Origin: Myxococcales bacterium
Lineage (GTDB): Bacteria > Myxococcota_A > Polyangia > Polyangiales > Ga0077539
Direction of reading: 5' to 3'
Length of the DNA: 54,758 nucleotides
Assembly (NCBI GenBank): GCA_013298625.1
Contig: JAAFIF010000067.1
Coordinates: 1-54,758 of the forward strand
Notes under the pieces: generated by a model
What the model saw: only the letters and a program-made list of their open reading frames with translations
Database searches by the model: none
Told to the model about the DNA's origin: nothing
In this document: positions 50,653-54,758 of the stretch, in pieces
Position numbering within the stretch: the stretch's first letter is position 1
Layout of the letters: each line of letters opens with the position of its first letter
Position numbers and translations under genes: made by a program

Positions 50653-51534
50653 ATGCAAACTCGCACTGCTCCTGCGCCCGATTCGCCCGAGGGTCCGTTC
50701 AAGCTCCATCGCCGGTTCGACCGCATCGCGCGGCTCGTCGGTGAAACCGCGATCGAGTCGCTGGCGAACCGCCACGTGATGGTCGTCGGCTGCGGTGGCG
50801 TGGGCTCGTTTGCCGCAGAAGCGCTCGCGCGAACGGGCGTCGGTCACATCTCGCTCGTGGACTTCGATCTCGTGTGCGTGACCAACACCAACCGCCAGCT
50901 CCACGCGATGCGCGGCCAGATCGGAAAGCCCAAGGTCGAAGTCATGGCCGAGCGCCTGCGCTTGATCCACCCGCAGGGAAGGGTCGACGCCCGCGTAGCG
51001 TTCTACAACCCGGATGCATCGGACGAGCTGTTTTCGCCGGCCCCCGACGTGGTCATCGACGCGATCGACAACCTCACGGCGAAGGCTCACTTGATCGTTC
51101 GCTGCCACGAGAAGGGCGTCCCCGTCGTGACGTGCATGGGGGCCGCGGCGCGCATGGACCCGACGCGCGTGAAGGTCGACGACCTGGCGCGCACGCACCA
51201 CGACCCGATGGCCCATCACTTTCGAGAGATCCTTCGGCAGAAGTATCACTGGGTGTTCAAGCGCTCGAAGCCGCTCGGGATCCCGGCGGTGTTCAGCGAC
51301 GAGACGCCCATCGCGCCGAGCGAGCTGTCGTACGACATGGACGACGGGTTTCACTGCGTGTGTCCGCAGTCGGACAACGGGATGCACACCTGTGAGAAGC
51401 GCGCGAGGATCGACGGGAGCGCGTCTTGGGTAACAGGGACCTTCGGGCTGGTCGCGGCGAGCGTCGCCGTACGAACGTTGCTCGGGCACGAAGTCGTTCA
51501 AAACATTTCGACGCCTCAGGCGTCGGAGCGGTGA
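50653..51534 (+). CDS. tcdA: tRNA threonylcarbamoyladenosine dehydratase (TcdA/CsdL, E1-like)
   Basis: An E1/ThiF-fold enzyme that cyclises t6A at position 37 of ANN-decoding tRNAs using ATP. 293 residues from ATG 50653. The nucleotide-binding loop VVGCGGVGSFAAE lies at about 45-57, then LVDFDLVCVTNTNRQLHA, VIDAIDNLTAK and a Cys-containing C-terminal region FHCVCPQSDNG. The NTNRQ-HA signature is specific for TcdA within the ThiF group. A longer reading upstream to 50443 passes through the 66-bp repeats and is not family-like. The next gene starts 10 bases after its stop, so it is probably co-transcribed. Confidence 0.9.
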   Translation: MQTRTAPAPDSPEGPFKLHRRFDRIARLVGETAIESLANRHVMVVGCGGVGSFAAEALARTGVGHISLVDFDLVCVTNTNRQLHAMRGQIGKPKVEVMAERLRLIHPQGRVDARVAFYNPDASDELFSPAPDVVIDAIDNLTAKAHLIVRCHEKGVPVVTCMGAAARMDPTRVKVDDLARTHHDPMAHHFREILRQKYHWVFKRSKPLGIPAVFSDETPIAPSELSYDMDDGFHCVCPQSDNGMHTCEKRARIDGSASWVTGTFGLVAASVAVRTLLGHEVVQNISTPQASER

Positions 51535-51544
51535 TCACCGTCGA

Positions 51545-54382
51545 ATGAGCAAGCGAACCGCCTGGGTCCTCAGGGTGTGCGCGGCGATCGCCGCCAGCGT
51601 CGCCATCGCGCTCGTCCTTCGCCGATTCGTCGGGTGGAACGCTGCGCCCCCGAAGTTCGACCTCTTCCGCGTCCCCTTCATCGGGCCCCGCGTCGGGCAC
51701 AAAGAAGTCGAGCTCTTGTGGCCCCGCGCGCTGTGGGGGCTCGTGCTCGTCCCGTACTTCTCGCTCGTCGCAGGGGGCTCGCTGGCGGACCTTCCGGGTG
51801 TGCAGCGGTGGCTCGGGACCGCGGCGCGCACGCTCATGGCCGCGGTGCTCGTCGCGTCGTTTTCGCGCCCCACCAGCACCACGTTTACGCAGAAGGTCGC
51901 GACGATCTTTCTCGTCGACGTGAGCGAGAGCGTCCCGGACGAGGCGCTCGAAGACTTTCGTCGTCACGTCGAGACTGTGCTGCGCGCGCGGGGAGAAAAC
52001 CCGGTGCGAGCGATCACCTTCGCGCGCAGGCCGCGGGTGATCGAGCTGCCCGAGCGGCTCGTTCTGGGGCAGCGCATCCCCGTGTTCGAGCGGCACGCGC
52101 CGTTGCCTGGGTCTCGCACGGCCCCGCAGCGGGGAGACGGAGGCGCAGAGCTCACGCCTGCGGATCGACCGGGCGCGGCGACGGACCTCGGGGCGGCGCT
52201 GTCGTTGTCGTACGGGCTGTTTCCTGCGGGATATCTGCGGCGCGTGGTGGTCTTGAGCGACGGCGTTCAGACCGACGGCGACGTGCTCGCCGAGGTCAAC
52301 CGCGCGCAGCGCTTCAACGTGCGCGTGAGCACGGTCCCCTCGCGCCGAGGGGCGCCGCCAGAGATCGCGGTGCGCGAGATGCGCCTGCCCGATCGCATTC
52401 GCGTCAACGAGCCTTTCGAAGTGCGCGCGATGGTGTTCGCCTCGCGCCCCTCGCGCGTCACGTTCAACCTCATGCAGGGCGAGGCGCCCAACGGAGAAGA
52501 GCCCAGCAGGACCGTGGACCTCCCCGCGGGCGAGAGCGAAGTGAAGTTTCGCTCGATCGTTCGCGTGCCTGGCGACGTGACGTACGCGCTCAACGCGCAG
52601 CCCGCGCCGGGCGTGCAAGATCGCTTTCGCGAGAACAATCGCTACGTCACGACCGCGGTCGTCCCTGGGCGGCCGACGATCTTGTACATCGAGGGTGATC
52701 CGAGCCGCGCGCAGTACCTCCGCGACGCGCTGGCGAGCGGGGACTTCGAGGTCGAAGTGCGGCCGGGCAGCGCCGTTCCGAACTCGCTGCGAGAGCTCGA
52801 GCGCTTCGACTTCGTGATCTTGAGCGACACCGACGCGGCGAGCGTGAGCGTGGGCTCGCAGCAAGCCATCGCGCAGTACGTCCGCACGTTGGGCGGAGGC
52901 TTCATGATGGCCGGCGGCCCGCGCGCGTTCGGCCTCGGCGGCTGGGGCGGAACCGAAATCGAGCGTCTTCTCCCCGTGAGAATGGAGGGCGAGCGTCGCC
53001 GCGATCAGCCCTCGATCGCCCTCTCGCTGGTGATCGACCGTTCGGGCTCGATGCAGGGCCAACCCCTCGAAATGGCCAAGACCGCAGCGCGACGCACCGC
53101 TGAAATCCTCGGCCCTGATGACCAGATCGAAGTCATCGGCTTCGACACCGAGGCCATCACCGTCGTCCGTATGCAATCCGCCCGCAATCGCGTGCGCATC
53201 GCCAACGACATCTCGCGCCTTCGTCCGGGCGGCGGAACTGCGATCTTTCCCGCCCTCGACCGCGCCTACCAAGACCTGCAAGTGACCCGCGCCGTCACCA
53301 AACACGTGATCCTCTTGTCCGACGGACAAGCGCCGACGGACGGCATTCGCGAGCTCGTTCAATCCATGGCCGCGGACGGCATCACCGTGAGCGCCATCGG
53401 CCTCGGCTCGGGCGTCGACCGCGCCCTGCTCGAGAACATCGGCCGCGTGTGGGGGCACGGACGCACGTACGTCACCAGCGACCCGAACAACCTCCCGCAG
53501 ATCTTCTTGCGCGAGACCCAACAGGTCCAGCGCAACTCGGTGATCGAAGAGCCCGTGCAGCCCAGGGTCGTCACGCAAGCGAGCTTCCTGCGCGGAATCG
53601 AAGCCAGCTCGATGCCCCTCTTGCTCGCCTACGTCTCGACCCGCGCCAAGCCCGAGCCCGCGCAGGTCATCCTCGAGACCGACGACGACTCCGCCGAACC
53701 GCTGCTCGCACGCTGGCGCGTCGGCCTCGGCTGGTCCCTCGCATGGACCTCCGACGTGAAGAACCGCTGGGCCTTCGAGTGGATCCGCTGGCCGCGCTGG
53801 AGAGAGTTCTGGTCGCAGCTCGTGCGCGAGCACATGCGTCAGCGTCGTCGCAGCGAGCTCGGCCTCCGGGCAGAGATCATCGCAGGCAACGTCCACGTCG
53901 CTGTGGATGCCATCACGCAAGACGACCGCTTCGACAACGGGCTCGAGAGCACGCTCACAGTCCGCGGCCCGCAGCCGGGCGGACAAGAGCAGACGCTTCC
54001 CCTCCGCGCGGTCGCGCCGGGTCGGTACGAAGCGAACTTTCCGCTGGATCGCTACGGCGCGTTCGCGTTGCGCGCGGTGCACCGCCGCGACGGCCGCGTG
54101 ATCGCCGAGAGCCACGGCCGCATCAACAACCCGTATCCCCGCGAGTACGCCGTGCTCGAGCCCGATCGCGAAACACTCGAGCGCCTCGCGCGCGCCACGG
54201 GCGGCAGGGTCGACCCGACGCCCCCGCAGCTGTTCGACCCGATGGGCGAGCGAATCACCGAAGTGCAACCGCTGTGGCGCTACCCCGTGATGGGCGCCAT
54301 CGCCGTGCTGCTCTTGGATCTACTGCTGCGCCGCGTGCGGATCTTCGACCGCGGGTTCAAGCGCGGCTGGTTGAAGAAGTAA
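51545..54382 (+). CDS. Large membrane protein with two VWA regions and a GATase-like domain
   Basis: A 945-residue inner-membrane protein. Helices lie at about 7-28, 63-82 and 95-110, and one near the C terminus (about 913-932), so the large middle part is on one side of the membrane. A first VWA-like region begins IFLVDVSESV at about 120 and includes VVVLSDGVQTDGD. A class-I glutamine-amidotransferase-like domain follows at about 375-475 (TILYIEGDPSRAQYLRDAL, DFVILSDTDA, GGGFMMAGGPRAFG) without a clear catalytic Cys. Then comes a complete VWA MIDAS, VIDRSGSMQG at about 495, with VILLSDGQAPTDG. The family is common in deltaproteobacteria and planctomycetes; function is unknown. It is followed by repeats. 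Confidence 0.85.
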   Translation: MSKRTAWVLRVCAAIAASVAIALVLRRFVGWNAAPPKFDLFRVPFIGPRVGHKEVELLWPRALWGLVLVPYFSLVAGGSLADLPGVQRWLGTAARTLMAAVLVASFSRPTSTTFTQKVATIFLVDVSESVPDEALEDFRRHVETVLRARGENPVRAITFARRPRVIELPERLVLGQRIPVFERHAPLPGSRTAPQRGDGGAELTPADRPGAATDLGAALSLSYGLFPAGYLRRVVVLSDGVQTDGDVLAEVNRAQRFNVRVSTVPSRRGAPPEIAVREMRLPDRIRVNEPFEVRAMVFASRPSRVTFNLMQGEAPNGEEPSRTVDLPAGESEVKFRSIVRVPGDVTYALNAQPAPGVQDRFRENNRYVTTAVVPGRPTILYIEGDPSRAQYLRDALASGDFEVEVRPGSAVPNSLRELERFDFVILSDTDAASVSVGSQQAIAQYVRTLGGGFMMAGGPRAFGLGGWGGTEIERLLPVRMEGERRRDQPSIALSLVIDRSGSMQGQPLEMAKTAARRTAEILGPDDQIEVIGFDTEAITVVRMQSARNRVRIANDISRLRPGGGTAIFPALDRAYQDLQVTRAVTKHVILLSDGQAPTDGIRELVQSMAADGITVSAIGLGSGVDRALLENIGRVWGHGRTYVTSDPNNLPQIFLRETQQVQRNSVIEEPVQPRVVTQASFLRGIEASSMPLLLAYVSTRAKPEPAQVILETDDDSAEPLLARWRVGLGWSLAWTSDVKNRWAFEWIRWPRWREFWSQLVREHMRQRRRSELGLRAEIIAGNVHVAVDAITQDDRFDNGLESTLTVRGPQPGGQEQTLPLRAVAPGRYEANFPLDRYGAFALRAVHRRDGRVIAESHGRINNPYPREYAVLEPDRETLERLARATGGRVDPTPPQLFDPMGERITEVQPLWRYPVMGAIAVLLLDLLLRRVRIFDRGFKRGWLKK

Positions 54383-54397
54383 GCGCGTTTGGGGAGA

Positions 54398-54466
54398 GCG
54401 TACGGCGCGCCATCAAGCGGGCGTACGGCGCGCCATCAAGCGGGCGTACGGCGCGCCATCAAGATG
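54398..54466. repeat. Three tandem 23-bp repeats with a terminal hairpin
   Basis: GCGTACGGCGCGCCATCAAG followed by CGG occurs at 54398-54420 and 54421-54443, and a third copy at 54444-54466 ends ATGG instead. In the third copy the sequence continues into a perfect 9-bp hairpin, GCGCGCCAT and ATGGCGCGC around loop CAAG (54451-54472). The array lies 15 bases after the VWA stop codon and may act in termination or mRNA 3'-end protection, though there is no T-run. Confidence 0.85.
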
Positions 54467-54496
54467 GCGCGCTTGCGCGTGGCAGAGCCAACGAGC

Positions 54497-54516
54497 GCCC
54501 TGGCATCCGCCAGGGC
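54497..54516. repeat. Perfect 8-bp hairpin after the VWA gene
   Basis: GCCCTGGC, four-base loop ATCC, GCCAGGGC at 54497-54516. It follows the 23-bp repeat hairpin by 24 bases and precedes the 60-bp repeat array. No T-tract follows, so a factor-independent terminator is not supported. Confidence 0.6.
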
Positions 54517-54548
54517 TGAGGCAATCGGGGTTCGCCCAAATTCATCGG

Positions 54549-54758
54549 TGGAGAAACGGCGGCGAAGCAGCCCGCAGCCCAAGGGGGGGGATGGGTGACG
54601 AGATTCCGCCTGGAAAAACACAGGCGAAGCGGCCCGGAGCCCAAGGGCTCATGGTTGCCCAAATCTTGTGTGGATAAACAGCGGCGCAGCGACCCGCAGC
54701 CCAAGGGGGCGGGCATCAGCGCCCGCACGGTGACGAGTGTTCTCTACGGGCGAAGCGC
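54549..54758. repeat. Degenerate ~60-66-bp tandem repeats running off the window
   Basis: Three copies of a unit containing TGGANAAAC, then GGCGMAGC, a short spacer, CCCGSAGCCCAAGGG, begin at 54549, 54611 and 54671. A fourth, partial copy (GGGCGAAGC at 54748-54756) reaches the window edge. Spacing between the conserved GGCGMAGC cores is 62, 60 and 66. The array has no protein-coding look. Its full length is not visible. Confidence 0.8.

Noticed and set aside
49649..50779. Plus-strand frame translating the repeats, joined to the tcdA start
   Set aside because: The repeats are open in several frames on both strands, an effect of GC-rich DNA. Codon use and lack of a ribosome-binding site do not support a repeat protein.
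1..54758. tRNA, rRNA, insertion sequences and prophage genes
   Set aside because: I saw no cloverleaf or CCA-ended gene, no rRNA segment, no transposase or integrase and no phage protein; absence is by eye only and a covariance-model scan would decide.

Overview
The window is GC-rich DNA, almost certainly from a Myxococcota (myxobacterial, Polyangia-like) chromosome. The clues are a 14-module cysteine-rich repeat lipoprotein, paired OmpA proteins with Asp-rich thrombospondin type-3 repeats, a secreted propeller with a MYXO-CTERM-like tail, a TolQ/TolR/TolR (AglRQS-like) motor layout found twice, and frequent GTG starts. I see no rRNA, tRNA, phage, transposase or CRISPR array. The taxonomic call is inference from gene families; no marker gene was compared.

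Layout. 1-6.3 kb (+): end of a membrane protein, rsmG, two tandem GT-C glycosyltransferases, and a PQQ-propeller protein. 6.3-11.5 kb: a nitrilase-family amidohydrolase (-), a TPR protein (+) and the Cys-rich lipoprotein (+). 11.5-20.1 kb (-): the rod-shape (elongasome) cluster mreB, a YdcF/ElyC-like gene, mreC, mreD, mrdA (PBP2), rodA, ending in an MscS channel fused to a cyclic-nucleotide domain. 20.5-24.2 kb: a small + gene, then (-) a 136-residue-class unknown protein, a CcsA/HemX-like protein, hemA and hemC, packed almost end to end. 24.3-27.6 kb (-): pdhA-pdhB-pdhC. 27.7-33.9 kb: an outer-membrane barrel and two divergent ExbB-ExbD-ExbD modules around a 730-bp control region. 34.1-40.2 kb: a membrane-anchored protein, fur, a site-2-protease homologue, an orphan SctL/FliH-like protein with an unknown partner, a multi-pass exported protein and a DUF1232 protein. 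40.2-49.4 kb: two OmpA/TSP3 proteins, a VWA lipoprotein, a secreted BNR-like propeller and a two-FHA membrane protein. 49.4-50.65 kb: gene-free and filled with repeats, including a 746-bp composite palindrome with 19-bp terminal inverted repeats. 50.65-54.4 kb (+): TcdA and a large VWA/GATase-like membrane protein. 54.4 kb to the end: further tandem repeats.

Functionally the window is dominated by the cell envelope: wall elongation, pmf-driven inner-membrane motors, outer-membrane/peptidoglycan linkers and exported surface proteins. Core metabolism (pyruvate dehydrogenase, early tetrapyrrole synthesis, RNA modification) is interleaved. The least explained parts are the divergent ExbBDD pair, the orphan SctL operon and the three or four intergenic repeat families flanking the tcdA-VWA pair.
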